Shown here in pieces: positions 39,617 through 50,988 of a DNA stretch of 64,000 nt (its first letter is position 1; each line of letters starts with the position of its first letter). The position numbers and the translations under genes were made by a program. The stretch is from Mycobacterium sp. DL592. Its GTDB lineage: Bacteria > Actinomycetota > Actinomycetes > Mycobacteriales > Mycobacteriaceae. Under the pieces are notes generated by a model. That model worked only from the letters and a program-made list of their open reading frames with translations, did not search any database and was not told the origin of the DNA. Location of the stretch: the NCBI RefSeq assembly GCF_011694515.1, contig NZ_CP050192.1, forward strand, positions 2,229,301-2,293,300, written 5' to 3'.

Positions 39617-41116
39617 GTGACACCTTCGACGACGATGGTCGCCGACACGTTCCTCGCGGACCCGGCGAGTCCGTTCCACCAACGCATTTCGTTGATGCAC
39701 GGCTGGGTGCCACTGACCGCCCAGATCGTCGCCGCCGTCGTGCTGGTCCTGGCGATGGGCTGGCGATCCCGGCGCTGGCGCCTGCTGTGGCTGCCCGTCG
39801 CCGCCGCGGTGGGCGCCCTGATCGCGGGCTACACCTACTGGAATATCGCCGACAACGGACTGGCCGGCGATCCGGCACCCCGGCAGCTGTGGGTGTGGAT
39901 CGGTGTCACCGGCCTGGCCGTGACGGTGGCGGTCGTGGGCTGGCGCGGTGCTCGCTGGTGGCGGCGCACCATGTCGGTGCTGGCGATCCCGCTCTGCGCG
40001 TTATGCACCGCGCTGATGCTCAACCTGTGGGTGGGTTACTTCCCCACCATGCAGACCGCCTGGAACCAACTGAGCGCAGGTCCGCTGCCCGATCAGACCG
40101 ACCGCGCCACCGTGACCGCGATGGTGGCTCACCACAGCATTCCGGCCACCGGCACCGTCGTGTCGGTGACCATTCCCGGTGACGCGTCGCACTTCAAACA
40201 CCGCAGCGAGTGGGTCTACCTGCCGCCGGCGTACTTCGCCACCAACCCGCCGCCCGCACTGCCCACCGTGATGATGATCGGCGGCGAGTTCAACACACCG
40301 GCCGACTGGATGCGGGCGGGCAATGCCATCAAGACCATCGACGAGTTCGCCGCCGCGCATCACGGCAACGCACCGGTGTTCGTTTTCGTCGACTCCGGCG
40401 GCTCGTTCAACAATGACACCGAATGCGTCAACGGCCCGCGCGGCAACGCCGGCGACCACCTCACCAAAGACGTAGTGCCCTACATGGAATCGAACTTCGG
40501 GGTCAGCAGGGACCGCGCCCACTGGGGCATCGTCGGCTGGTCGATGGGTGGCACCTGCGCCGTCGACCTGGCCACCATGCATCCCGACATGTTCAGCTCA
40601 CTGGTCGACATCGCCGGCGACTTCGCCCCTAATTCCGGTAACAAGACGCAGACGATCGACCGGCTGTTCGGTGGTGATGCCGCAGCGTACGCGTCGTTTG
40701 ATCCGGCCACGGTGATCACTAAACATGGCCCTTACCAAGGCATCTCGGCCTGGTTCGCGATCTCGGGCAATCCGTCGAGCACCCCGACGGCGCCGCAGGC
40801 CATCAACGTCGGGGCGACCGGCCTTGGCGGGCGCGACGCCAACCCCAACCCGGGCGACCAGACGTCGGCGGCCAATTCCCTGTGCGCACTGGGCAGCGCC
40901 CACGGCATCAACTGTGCGGTGGTGGCCCAACCGGGCAAGCACGACTGGCCGTTTGCGGCGCGGGTGTTCACCGCCTCACTGCCCTGGCTGGCCGGCCAGA
41001 TCGGCACACCCGGGGTGGCACCACAGGCGCTGCCAGGGCCGCCCGCAGGCCCGCCGGAACCGGTGACGATCGCCGCGTCCGCCGGTCCACCGCCACTCCA
41101 AGCCGCCGTGCGCTAA
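39617..41116 (+). CDS. Membrane-anchored esterase-like alpha/beta hydrolase (Rv1639c type)
   Basis: A 499-aa protein with four N-terminal hydrophobic segments (about 30-50, 57-75, 90-108, 117-137) and a large extracytoplasmic domain of the esterase D/mycolyltransferase-like family. The nucleophile elbow is GWSMGG near residue 308, with the histidine in KHDWPFA near 440; FVDSGGSFNNDTEC and the Pro-rich C terminus are also visible. Acyl transfer or esterase activity in the envelope is inferred. GTG 39617 is the first in-frame start; ATG 39635 (MVADTF) is a reasonable alternative. Same neighbourhood as Rv1639c beside lysX. Confidence 0.85.
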   Translation: MTPSTTMVADTFLADPASPFHQRISLMHGWVPLTAQIVAAVVLVLAMGWRSRRWRLLWLPVAAAVGALIAGYTYWNIADNGLAGDPAPRQLWVWIGVTGLAVTVAVVGWRGARWWRRTMSVLAIPLCALCTALMLNLWVGYFPTMQTAWNQLSAGPLPDQTDRATVTAMVAHHSIPATGTVVSVTIPGDASHFKHRSEWVYLPPAYFATNPPPALPTVMMIGGEFNTPADWMRAGNAIKTIDEFAAAHHGNAPVFVFVDSGGSFNNDTECVNGPRGNAGDHLTKDVVPYMESNFGVSRDRAHWGIVGWSMGGTCAVDLATMHPDMFSSLVDIAGDFAPNSGNKTQTIDRLFGGDAAAYASFDPATVITKHGPYQGISAWFAISGNPSSTPTAPQAINVGATGLGGRDANPNPGDQTSAANSLCALGSAHGINCAVVAQPGKHDWPFAARVFTASLPWLAGQIGTPGVAPQALPGPPAGPPEPVTIAASAGPPPLQAAVR

Positions 41117-41143
41117 CCCGGCGGGCACGCCGCCTGCCGGGGG

Positions 41144-41149
41144 TACGGT
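41144..41149 (+). promoter_or_regulatory. -10 element for the leaderless Pro-rich protein gene
   Basis: TACGGT fits TANNNT and is exactly 7 nt before ATG 41157, favouring that start over an ATG 9 nt earlier at 41148. Confidence 0.5.
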
Positions 41150-41156
41150 GACTGCT

Positions 41157-41471
41157 ATGGCCGACGACTACATCCCACGCCACGCGAAACCCGAGGCGGA
41201 GCCGGCGACTGCGCCGCCACCGTCGCCGCCGGCGGCCCCCGCACCTGCACCTGCCGTGGACACCGGCTACACCGCCGATGGTGTGCCGACGTTTGACTCG
41301 GTGCGCGAAAAGATCGAGACCCGGTATGGAACCGCCCTGGGTTCAGCGGAATTGGACGCCGAGACACCGGAAGGCCGCAGCATCGAGGAGCAGTACGAGG
41401 CGCGGCAGCGGGCAGCACACGACAAGCTCGAAGAGATCCGCGCCTCGATGCGCAAGCCCGCCGACGGCTGA
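41157..41471 (+). CDS. Small Pro/Ala-rich conserved protein (Rv1638A type)
   Basis: A 104-aa protein: a disordered N-terminal third rich in Pro and Ala (about residues 10-37), then an amphipathic charged region ([22 protein letters not shown] and [20 protein letters not shown]), probably a helical hairpin. No signal peptide or catalytic motif. It ends 4 nt from the convergent uvrA stop, the same placement as Rv1638A in M. tuberculosis. Leaderless start. Function unknown. Confidence 0.8.
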   Translation: MADDYIPRHAKPEAEPATAPPPSPPAAPAPAPAVDTGYTADGVPTFDSVREKIETRYGTALGSAELDAETPEGRSIEEQYEARQRAAHDKLEEIRASMRKPADG

Positions 41472-41475
41472 GCCC

Positions 41476-44376
<2,901 letters not shown>

Positions 44377-44422
44377 CAGCTCCCCTTCCTGCGGGTTTTC
44401 CGGGCACCCGACACATCACCCC

Positions 44423-44445
44423 ATGCTATGTCGACCCTCCGACAA
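44423..44445 (-). promoter_or_regulatory. PafBC/RecA-NDp type DNA-damage promoter of uvrA
   Basis: On the minus strand TTGTCGGAG, an 8-nt spacer and TAGCAT match the LexA/RecA-independent damage-promoter consensus TTGTCRGTG-N8-TANNNT with a single deviation (A for T at position 8). The predicted transcript has a leader of about 40 nt. Confidence 0.75.
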
Positions 44446-44446
44446 G

Positions 44447-44452
44447 TAACGT
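44447..44452 (+). promoter_or_regulatory. -10 element for the leaderless metallo-hydrolase gene
   Basis: TAACGT fits TANNNT and is 7 nt before ATG 44460. It overlaps the alternative GTG 44451, which is therefore unlikely to be the start. It sits one base away from the uvrA damage-promoter element. Confidence 0.6.
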
Positions 44453-44459
44453 GGCGACC

Positions 44460-45137
44460 ATGACAGTCGTCGACGACAGCTACACCGGGCACGTCGAATC
44501 CCGGACCTCGTCACGCCGCACCCTGCCCGGCGCGACGATCATCAAGACATCGGTGGGCCCCATGGACAACAACGCCTACCTGGTGACATGTTCCGCGACC
44601 GGCGAGAGCCTGCTCATCGACGCGGCCAACGACCCGGAACTGCTCGTCGAGCTGGTCGGCGAGCACGCACCGAAGCTGGCCCTGATCGTGACCAGCCATC
44701 AGCACTTCGACCACTGGCAGGCGCTGGCGGCGGTGGCCGAGGCCACCGGCGCGCCCACCGCCGTGCACCAGCTCGACGCCGAGCCGCTGCCGGTCAAGCC
44801 GGACAGGTTCCTGGCCAACGGCGACACCATCGCTGTCGGCGATCTCACCTTCGACGTCGTCCACCTGCGCGGCCACACCCCCGGTTCGGTCGCGCTGGCC
44901 TTACGCCCGACCGCCCAACGCACCGAGACGCACCTGTTCACCGGTGACTGCCTGTTCCCGGGCGGTGTCGGAAAGACATGGGAGCCAGGCGCTTTCGAGG
45001 AGCTACTCGGCGACGTCACCAGCCGGCTGTTCGGTACCTACGGTGACGACACCGTCGTATACCCGGGTCACGGCGACGACACCACGCTCGGTGCCGAGCG
45101 GCCACACCTGGACGAGTGGCGCGAACGCGGCTGGTGA
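44460..45137 (+). CDS. Metallo-beta-lactamase-fold hydrolase (Rv1637c type)
   Basis: A 225-aa cytosolic hydrolase of the glyoxalase II-like branch. The zinc ligands are complete: HQHFDH (His80, His82, Asp84, His85), His139 in RGHTPGS, Asp163 in FTGDCLF and His204 in YPGHGDDT, giving a binuclear site. Substrate probably a thioester, but not determined. ATG 44460 is fixed by the TAACGT box 7 nt upstream, so a leaderless mRNA is expected. Divergent from uvrA, as in M. tuberculosis. Confidence 0.92.
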   Translation: MTVVDDSYTGHVESRTSSRRTLPGATIIKTSVGPMDNNAYLVTCSATGESLLIDAANDPELLVELVGEHAPKLALIVTSHQHFDHWQALAAVAEATGAPTAVHQLDAEPLPVKPDRFLANGDTIAVGDLTFDVVHLRGHTPGSVALALRPTAQRTETHLFTGDCLFPGGVGKTWEPGAFEELLGDVTSRLFGTYGDDTVVYPGHGDDTTLGAERPHLDEWRERGW

Positions 45138-45216
45138 ACGTCCACTTGGCTTGACCAGCGCGTGTTCCAGGCCCAAGGGGTCTAGTGTCGACACCACCGA
45201 ACATCAGGAGGGTCCA

Positions 45217-45441
45217 ATGGGCTTCGATCCGAAGAATGCACTCGACGCGGCCAGGGACATCGCTACCCACGCCGTCGAGAAGGCCTCCGACATCGTGGAG
45301 GACGCCGCTCACGTGCTGCGCGGAAACGTCACCGAGGGAGTCAGCGCCATCGTCCAGGACTCCGTCGACATCGCCACCCACGCGGTCGAGCGGACCAAAG
45401 AGGTGTTCACCGCGACCGACGACCACACCCCCGAGCCGTAG
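45217..45441 (+). CDS. Small amphipathic-helix repeat protein
   Basis: A 74-aa protein, all helical by appearance, without Cys or signal peptide. It contains two copies of DIATHAVE(K/R), at about residues 14-22 and 51-59, and a pattern of Ala/Val/Ile every 3-4 residues alternating with charges, as in apolipoprotein-like or membrane-associating helices. Start ATG 45217 has AGGAGG 5 nt upstream, so it is clearly translated. I do not recognise a family; a resemblance to small mycobacterial antitoxin-like proteins (Rv0909 type) is possible but weak. Confidence 0.8.
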   Translation: MGFDPKNALDAARDIATHAVEKASDIVEDAAHVLRGNVTEGVSAIVQDSVDIATHAVERTKEVFTATDDHTPEP

Positions 45442-45453
45442 CCGGGGCTCGGC

Positions 45454-48400
45454 TCACGCCGGAACGGCCACACCGTTGGAGAACTCCGAGGTGTCACGCG
45501 GACCGGTGTCGGGCGTCGCCGTCACGGTGATGTAACCCCCGGAGAGGGCCGCCGGGACTTGGAATGACAACTGCACATCACCGGCCGCGACGGAAGCCTG
45601 CTGGTACAGCAGCTGTTGGCCTTGCACCGCGGTAGTGCTCCCAGCCGCGGAGTAGAACGCCTGGACGGTGAAGGTGCCGCTGTAGTCGGGCCGCGACGTG
45701 ATGGTGGCATCCACCGTCATCGTCGCCAGGGTGGGGTTGAGCGACACTGAATGGACTTGCGGCGTGGGCTGATTGCGGTTACCGCCATTGGTGAGGCTGA
45801 TGCCGAGACCGTTGGCGCCGCCGTTGGCCGCTATCGAGTTCGACAGGATTGCGTTGCCGGTACCCGTGTCGACGATGACCCCGGCACCGACATTGTTCAG
45901 GATGGTGTTGGACGACACGGTCGCCCCGTCGGTATTCACCAGATCGATCCCGGCTTTTCCGTTGCCCAGAATCACGTTGTTGGTGACCTGCGGGTTGGTG
46001 GCTCCGTTGATCTGGATACCGTCGCGGCCGTTGGTGCTGATGGCGAGACCGGCGATGACGGATCCGGTCGACTCTCCGAGGACGACGCCGCTGTCGTGGA
46101 ACTGGCGGATCACCCCACCGCCGGTGAACTTCGCCGTCACACCGTCACCGATATAGAGTCCCACATCGGCGGAGAAGCCCAGATCACCGGACAGTGCAAC
46201 ATATTTGGGAGCCAGCACGGTGGCCGAACCGCCGGAGGCGACCTTGACCGTGAGTCCGCCGAGCGGATTGCTCACTCCGACATCGCCGTTGAGCGATGCT
46301 GTCTTGCCGTCACCTGGCTGCAGCGTCAGCGTGTAGCCCGCAGCCGGTGTCGAGTCGATCCGACCGTTGAAGGTGATGTCGCCGCCCGATACGCTGGTCG
46401 GGCCGGTCAGCGTGGTCGCGCCCTGTGCCGAGAACGAGCCGCCGGCCGCGTACAGGCCGTTGAGCGACACGGGGTCGCCGTAGATCTGGTTGCCGGTGGT
46501 CTGCACCGACGCGGTGCTGGTGGTTCCGCCGGCATCAGTGGTCAGGCTGCCCAGCGCCAGCTGGCTTCCGACCTCCCGCGCGAAGGTGGTGTTTCCGCTG
46601 GAGTTCACGGCCAACGTCTGTGCTCCGCTGATGGAGTCGACCGTGCCGGAGAACCTGACATTGCCCGCATTGACAACGGTGTTGCCCAACAATGTGGTCA
46701 CACCGGCGACGGAGAAGTCACCGCTGTTCGCGGTGTAGGTGCCGGTGAGTTGGGCGTTCTGGCGGTAGGTCTGGGCGCCCGTGGTCGTGACGGACGACAA
46801 TGACACGGTGGCCTGGCCGCCGGTGGGCCGCAGCCAGATGACACCCTCGGCGACGTCGAACATCACGTCGAAGGCGTTGTAGAGATTCAGGCCCGTGTTG
46901 ACGTTCTGGATGTTGTTGAGGGTCTGACCTTGCTCGTAGTTGACCAGGTTGACCGATCCGATGTCACCGGCGGGGAACGACCACGTCAACGGCGAGCGGC
47001 CCTGTGTGGTGGGGAAAACCGCGGTCAAGGTCGCGCCGGGCTGCAACTGCCCGCTGTCGTCAAAGGGGTTGCCCCCCTGGCCTTTCAGCCGGATCCCGGT
47101 GGATGGCGCGCCGCTGTCGATCAGCGACGGCAGCGTCGGGGTGACGCCGATCTGCTGTTGATCACCGGCCAGTGTCGCGGTGTAGCTCGGCGCGAAGCCG
47201 AACCAGCTCAGCACGTCGTACCCGGAGACCGGATAGGTGCCACCGCCAGGCTGTGGTGTCACCGGCACCGCATAGGGGAACTGGGCGCGCAGGGCGTCGG
47301 TGATGCCGACGGTCAGCTGCGGCTGAATTCCGATGGGGCCCAATTGAACCAGGAATCCGCTGGACAGATTACCGGGCAGCTGGAACAACGGGTTGGCGAG
47401 CGCGGTGCTGTCCCCGGGGACCGGCAAGGTGGTGAACGACGCGCCGAAGTCACCGAAGAACCTGTCCTCGACGGGCGGAGCGGCGGGGTTGGTGAAATCG
47501 AATGCGGTGCTGTTGTTGGCATTTCCACCGTTGAGAATGGCCGCGATCTGGATGGGCTGGCCGGTGGACACCGTCTGCGAGCCCGAACCGAGGGTGATGC
47601 GAGTATCGGCGATGACGCCGTTGTAGTAGATGCTCGACGAGTAGGTCTCCGAGATAGGCGTCGACGTCAGCGGGACGTTGCTCCAGAATGTCGGGTTGTA
47701 GCCCGCGAAGAATGCGATACCACCGGTGTCGAATTCGTAGAGCTGCGACGGGTTGTCACCGATCGCCACGTCGATGCCATACTTCACCGCCGCCGGCCCC
47801 GAGGTGTTGAACTCCGGAAGATAATGCAGCGGAATCGTTTTGGTGTCGGCAGACTGCGCAACGTTCAGCGGCGCGATGCCCTGTGTCACCAGGCTCGCAA
47901 GTGGGCTGTGGCCACCGACGGCAGCAGCGAAGCTGGTGGCGCCCAGAGCGGTCACCGTCAGGCCCTGCTTGCCGGCCCGGGCTGCATCGACTGTCCCGTT
48001 GAATGTGGCGTCGCCGAGGCCGGCATCGACTTCGACGTCGTCGGCCAGGATCACGGGGCCGTTGAACTGCACGCCGCCCAGACCGCGCACCGCATCACGC
48101 AACGTCAGGACACCACGGGTGACCGTGGCTGTGACCTGGCTGCTGAACGCCGCCCCGGCACCGAACCGAAGATCGTCGATCTGCGAGGTCTTCAGATTGC
48201 CGTTGACCGTGCCCGCGGTCAGCACCACACCGGCGCATCCCGCATTACCGCCGTTGCTCACCAGGACATCAATCGGGGTGGTGTCGTAGAAGCTCTCGGC
48301 GCCGACGAATCCAGGGTCCCCCGACACCTGCACCGCCGAACCGTTCTGGCGGAAGTACGCGACGCTGCCGGTATTCACTGTGACGTTCAGCGAGTTACCC

Positions 48401-49053
48401 ACCATGCTCGCGGTGACACCCTCCGGGACGAAGAACAGGCCCCGCCGGATCAGCACCAACGCCCCGGCGACCAGATCGGAGATCGGCGAACCGGGGAAGC
48501 TGGACAACAACGTGAATGCCGAATTGAACAGGTGGTTGACGACCGTGCCGACCGCCTGGGTGATCGACGGCGCCTCCAACCCCCAGCACGCCGCGCATCC
48601 ACTATTGCCGACCGACAGCGCCGCCACCCGATCCCGCGCCGCGACCGGGAACTGTCCGACCGCACCAGCGGCGGACGTTACGGTCAGCTCAGGATCGATT
48701 GCTGCACCCGAAACCGGCTGCGCTGCCGTGATGTTCACGTCCGGCGACAACTGACCGGTTCGCAACGCTGATACCGGTGGCCGCACCACGGCACCGGCAC
48801 CTCGGGCACGCTGGGCCGCGGCGGAACCAACCGGCGCCCGGCCGCGGCGATCGGCGCGCGTGACGCCGGCTGCCGGCCTGCCTGACCGCGCGGTCGCCCC
48901 GGTGCGATTCCCGGCAGCCGCACTCGCCGAGTCCGCCGTCGTTGTCGAGTCGCTGTCGGGTCCGTCGGCAGTCGCCACCGCAACTTGCGGACCCGTGAGC
49001 GACACCCCGACGACGAAGGCTGCCGCCGCAAACCGCATGCTCCGAGAAACCAC
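45454..49053 (-). CDS. Exported beta-helix protein with embedded PecA-like aspartyl protease domain
   Basis: A 1199-aa secreted protein. The signal peptide is MVSRSMRFAAAAFVVG... with likely cleavage near residue 29. Residues about 145-400 form a first beta-rich domain starting with paired Cys (GNSGCAACWG). Residues about 405-745 match the retropepsin-like domain of the mycobacterial PE-processing protease PecA: FDTGG (Asp442) and LIDSGAPSTG (Asp646) are the two catalytic Asp motifs, closing with YNAFDVMFDVAEG. The rest is a solenoid of repeats (TTGAQTYRQNAQL, TTGNQIYGDPVSL) and a NosD-like beta-helix (NGRDGIQINGA, VTNNVILGN). GTG start with GGGGGGA upstream. Probably surface-attached; substrate unknown. 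Confidence 0.85.
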   Translation of the reverse strand: MVSRSMRFAAAAFVVGVSLTGPQVAVATADGPDSDSTTTADSASAAAGNRTGATARSGRPAAGVTRADRRGRAPVGSAAAQRARGAGAVVRPPVSALRTGQLSPDVNITAAQPVSGAAIDPELTVTSAAGAVGQFPVAARDRVAALSVGNSGCAACWGLEAPSITQAVGTVVNHLFNSAFTLLSSFPGSPISDLVAGALVLIRRGLFFVPEGVTASMVGNSLNVTVNTGSVAYFRQNGSAVQVSGDPGFVGAESFYDTTPIDVLVSNGGNAGCAGVVLTAGTVNGNLKTSQIDDLRFGAGAAFSSQVTATVTRGVLTLRDAVRGLGGVQFNGPVILADDVEVDAGLGDATFNGTVDAARAGKQGLTVTALGATSFAAAVGGHSPLASLVTQGIAPLNVAQSADTKTIPLHYLPEFNTSGPAAVKYGIDVAIGDNPSQLYEFDTGGIAFFAGYNPTFWSNVPLTSTPISETYSSSIYYNGVIADTRITLGSGSQTVSTGQPIQIAAILNGGNANNSTAFDFTNPAAPPVEDRFFGDFGASFTTLPVPGDSTALANPLFQLPGNLSSGFLVQLGPIGIQPQLTVGITDALRAQFPYAVPVTPQPGGGTYPVSGYDVLSWFGFAPSYTATLAGDQQQIGVTPTLPSLIDSGAPSTGIRLKGQGGNPFDDSGQLQPGATLTAVFPTTQGRSPLTWSFPAGDIGSVNLVNYEQGQTLNNIQNVNTGLNLYNAFDVMFDVAEGVIWLRPTGGQATVSLSSVTTTGAQTYRQNAQLTGTYTANSGDFSVAGVTTLLGNTVVNAGNVRFSGTVDSISGAQTLAVNSSGNTTFAREVGSQLALGSLTTDAGGTTSTASVQTTGNQIYGDPVSLNGLYAAGGSFSAQGATTLTGPTSVSGGDITFNGRIDSTPAAGYTLTLQPGDGKTASLNGDVGVSNPLGGLTVKVASGGSATVLAPKYVALSGDLGFSADVGLYIGDGVTAKFTGGGVIRQFHDSGVVLGESTGSVIAGLAISTNGRDGIQINGATNPQVTNNVILGNGKAGIDLVNTDGATVSSNTILNNVGAGVIVDTGTGNAILSNSIAANGGANGLGISLTNGGNRNQPTPQVHSVSLNPTLATMTVDATITSRPDYSGTFTVQAFYSAAGSTTAVQGQQLLYQQASVAAGDVQLSFQVPAALSGGYITVTATPDTGPRDTSEFSNGVAVPA

Positions 49054-49157
49054 GATTCCCCCCGATCCCGGCCGGCCGTTGTTCGGCCAAAGCGTACCGA
49101 CACGCTGTTTGCCGCACAGGAATTTGCGCGAGTGTCACTAATCGAGGTTTGGGGGCC

Positions 49158-50180
49158 TCAGATCCAGCCCCGCCGCCTGAACGCCAGATACAGCAGACCC
49201 GAGGTCACCAGAATGATCGCCGCGCTGGCGATGACACCGGCCGCGCTCTGAAAGCCCGGGTACGGCACATTCTGGCCGTACCACCCGGTGACCGCCGTCG
49301 GGACCGCGATGATGGCGGCCCAACCGGTGAGCTTCTTCATGATCGTGTTCAGCCGGGCGTCTTGCAGGGAGAGGTTCGTCTCGAAGACGGTGGTGATCAT
49401 GTCGCGCAGCGACTCGGTCCACTCGGCGGCACGGATCACGTGGTCGTAGAGATCGGCGTACCAGCTGTCGAGCTCGATGGTGTCGCCACGTTCGGCACGG
49501 CGACGCATGATCGTGTTGATGACCTCGCGCATCGGCAGCACGATGCGGCGCAACTCCACGAGTTCCTTACGCAGCCGGTAGGTGTCGCGCTGGAACTTTC
49601 GAGTCACCGCCCGGTCGTCGAACAGACCGTCCTCGAGGGCCTCGATGGCGTCGTCGAGGTCCTGAATGGTCTCGAACTGGCCGTCGACGATCACGTCGAG
49701 CAGGCCGTGCAGCAGCGCCGGGCTGCCGAGCCGCAACAGGTCGGTGTTGTCGTCCCAGCGGCGGACCGCCTCCTCGACGTCGAAAACCGGTCGCTGCGGG
49801 TCGATTTCGTGGCGCACCGTCACGACGCCGCCGTGCAGCACGAAGATGGACACCCGTGCGGTGAGCAAGCGGGACTGGAGGTCATCTGGCAACTCGGGGC
49901 CGAGCGCCGTGGCGTACACCGTCAAGAAGGTGTGGGTCGTGTAGCGGGTGGCTTTGGTGCGTTCACTGCGCTCGACGACATCTTCGACGGCGTGCGCGTC
50001 GAGATTGAGTTCGTCAGCCAGCCGGCACAACGTGTCGTGATCGGGGTTGCACAGGTCCACCCAGACCAGCGCGCGGTCCTCGCCGAGATGCGTCGAGACG
50101 TCCGCGAGCGGAAAGTTCTCCGCTTTGAGCTCACCGTCGATCCAGAGCCGGGTGCGAACGGTGTCCTGGGGCGTGCTCAC
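49158..50180 (-). CDS. corA: CorA-family magnesium/cobalt channel
   Basis: Pentameric Mg2+ uptake channel. The 340-aa product has the large cytosolic funnel (about 1-285, with the long willow helix DLDDAIEALEDGLFDD to LRDMITTVFETNLSL) and two C-terminal transmembrane helices (about 286-300 and 316-335). At the pore mouth the canonical YGMN is YGQN (301-304), as in a subset of actinobacterial members, and the C terminus is basic (FRRRGWI). GTG 50180. It lies beside the universal stress protein gene on the same strand. Confidence 0.92.
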   Translation of the reverse strand: MSTPQDTVRTRLWIDGELKAENFPLADVSTHLGEDRALVWVDLCNPDHDTLCRLADELNLDAHAVEDVVERSERTKATRYTTHTFLTVYATALGPELPDDLQSRLLTARVSIFVLHGGVVTVRHEIDPQRPVFDVEEAVRRWDDNTDLLRLGSPALLHGLLDVIVDGQFETIQDLDDAIEALEDGLFDDRAVTRKFQRDTYRLRKELVELRRIVLPMREVINTIMRRRAERGDTIELDSWYADLYDHVIRAAEWTESLRDMITTVFETNLSLQDARLNTIMKKLTGWAAIIAVPTAVTGWYGQNVPYPGFQSAAGVIASAAIILVTSGLLYLAFRRRGWI

Positions 50181-50206
50181 GGCCGTGGTCTGGTGACGAC
50201 GCGGAC

Positions 50207-50653
50207 TCAGCCCGTGGTGTGCACGATCAGCACGTCGCTCTTGGAGCGGCGTGCCACGTTGGCGGGCACCGAACCCAGGAGACGGCCGGCGATGGTGCTC
50301 AGGCCGACATTGCCGACGACGAGGAGGTCGGCGTTGGTCTCTTCGGCCAGCTCCACCAGGGCGTCGACCGGGGCGCCGACGACAGCCCGCTCCTCGACAT
50401 CGGCGGCGCCTGCGGCCTTGGCCCGGTCACGTGCTTCGCGGAGGATCGCGTAGATGGGGGCATTGCCCGCCATCTTGTAGCCCTCGTCCTTCAACAGATC
50501 GGCTGCCCGGGTGTCCTCCGAGGCGGGGAAGTAGGCGGTCGCCACGATGACCTTCGAACCGGGATCGGAGGCGAGCTGGCCCGCCCGATCGACCGCACGC
50601 AGCGAGGAATCCGAGCCGTCCGTTCCGACGACCACGGTCTTGTAACCGCCCAT
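50207..50653 (-). CDS. Universal stress protein (Rv1636/TB15.3 type)
   Basis: A 148-aa single-domain UspA-family protein. VVVGTDGSDSSLRAVDRA opens the fold and VVGNVGLSTIAGRLLGSVPANV gives the nucleotide-binding loop. The M. tuberculosis ortholog Rv1636 binds cAMP, so this may act as a cAMP sink; the adenylyl cyclase at 25697 is a possible source (inference). ATG 50653 has GGAGGG 7 nt upstream, and a -10-like TACTGT at 50696-50691 on the minus strand suggests a short leader. Confidence 0.95.
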   Translation of the reverse strand: MGGYKTVVVGTDGSDSSLRAVDRAGQLASDPGSKVIVATAYFPASEDTRAADLLKDEGYKMAGNAPIYAILREARDRAKAAGAADVEERAVVGAPVDALVELAEETNADLLVVGNVGLSTIAGRLLGSVPANVARRSKSDVLIVHTTG

Positions 50654-50988
50654 TCGTACCCTCCAGTCTCCAATGACAGCGCCATCGGGAACAGTAACGC
50701 CTCTTCACCACGCCAGGGTGCGATTCACCCCAGCTGGCATTTGCACAACGTTTCGACGAGTCACTTTACCGGCCCAAACGCAGCCATCGTTAGTCCCGTG
50801 AGTTTCGCGACAGCAACCCGAATTGCGAATCGGGACCGCACACAATGACCTTTGTCGGCTGCGCCACACCAATGCCCTATATGCAAATGCAGCCGCCAAA
50901 TCGATGTCGCCGGGCGTATGCCGCGCGGTCGGCCGCCGTGCACGTTACCGTTTGGCACACCAACGGACATGGGTACGAGATAACCGGC
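50654..50988. other. Divergent promoter region between the stress protein and glycosyltransferase genes
   Basis: No gene is supported here. It holds TACTGT (50696-50691, minus strand) upstream of the stress protein and TACCGT (50946-50951, plus strand), which would start a leader of about 30 nt for the glycosyltransferase. The open frame from 50845 into the glycosyltransferase has no recognisable protein character before GTG 50989. Confidence 0.5.

Noticed and set aside
44451..44459. GTG 44451 as start of the metallo-hydrolase
   Set aside because: It lies within the TAACGT promoter box that is correctly spaced for ATG 44460.
44377..44459. LexA (SOS) box for uvrA
   Set aside because: No TCGAAC-N4-GTTCGA-like palindrome is present; the PafBC-type motif explains the region better.
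46930..48771. 613-aa plus-strand frame opposite the beta-helix protein
   Set aside because: No signal peptide, domain or ribosome-binding site; antisense shadow.
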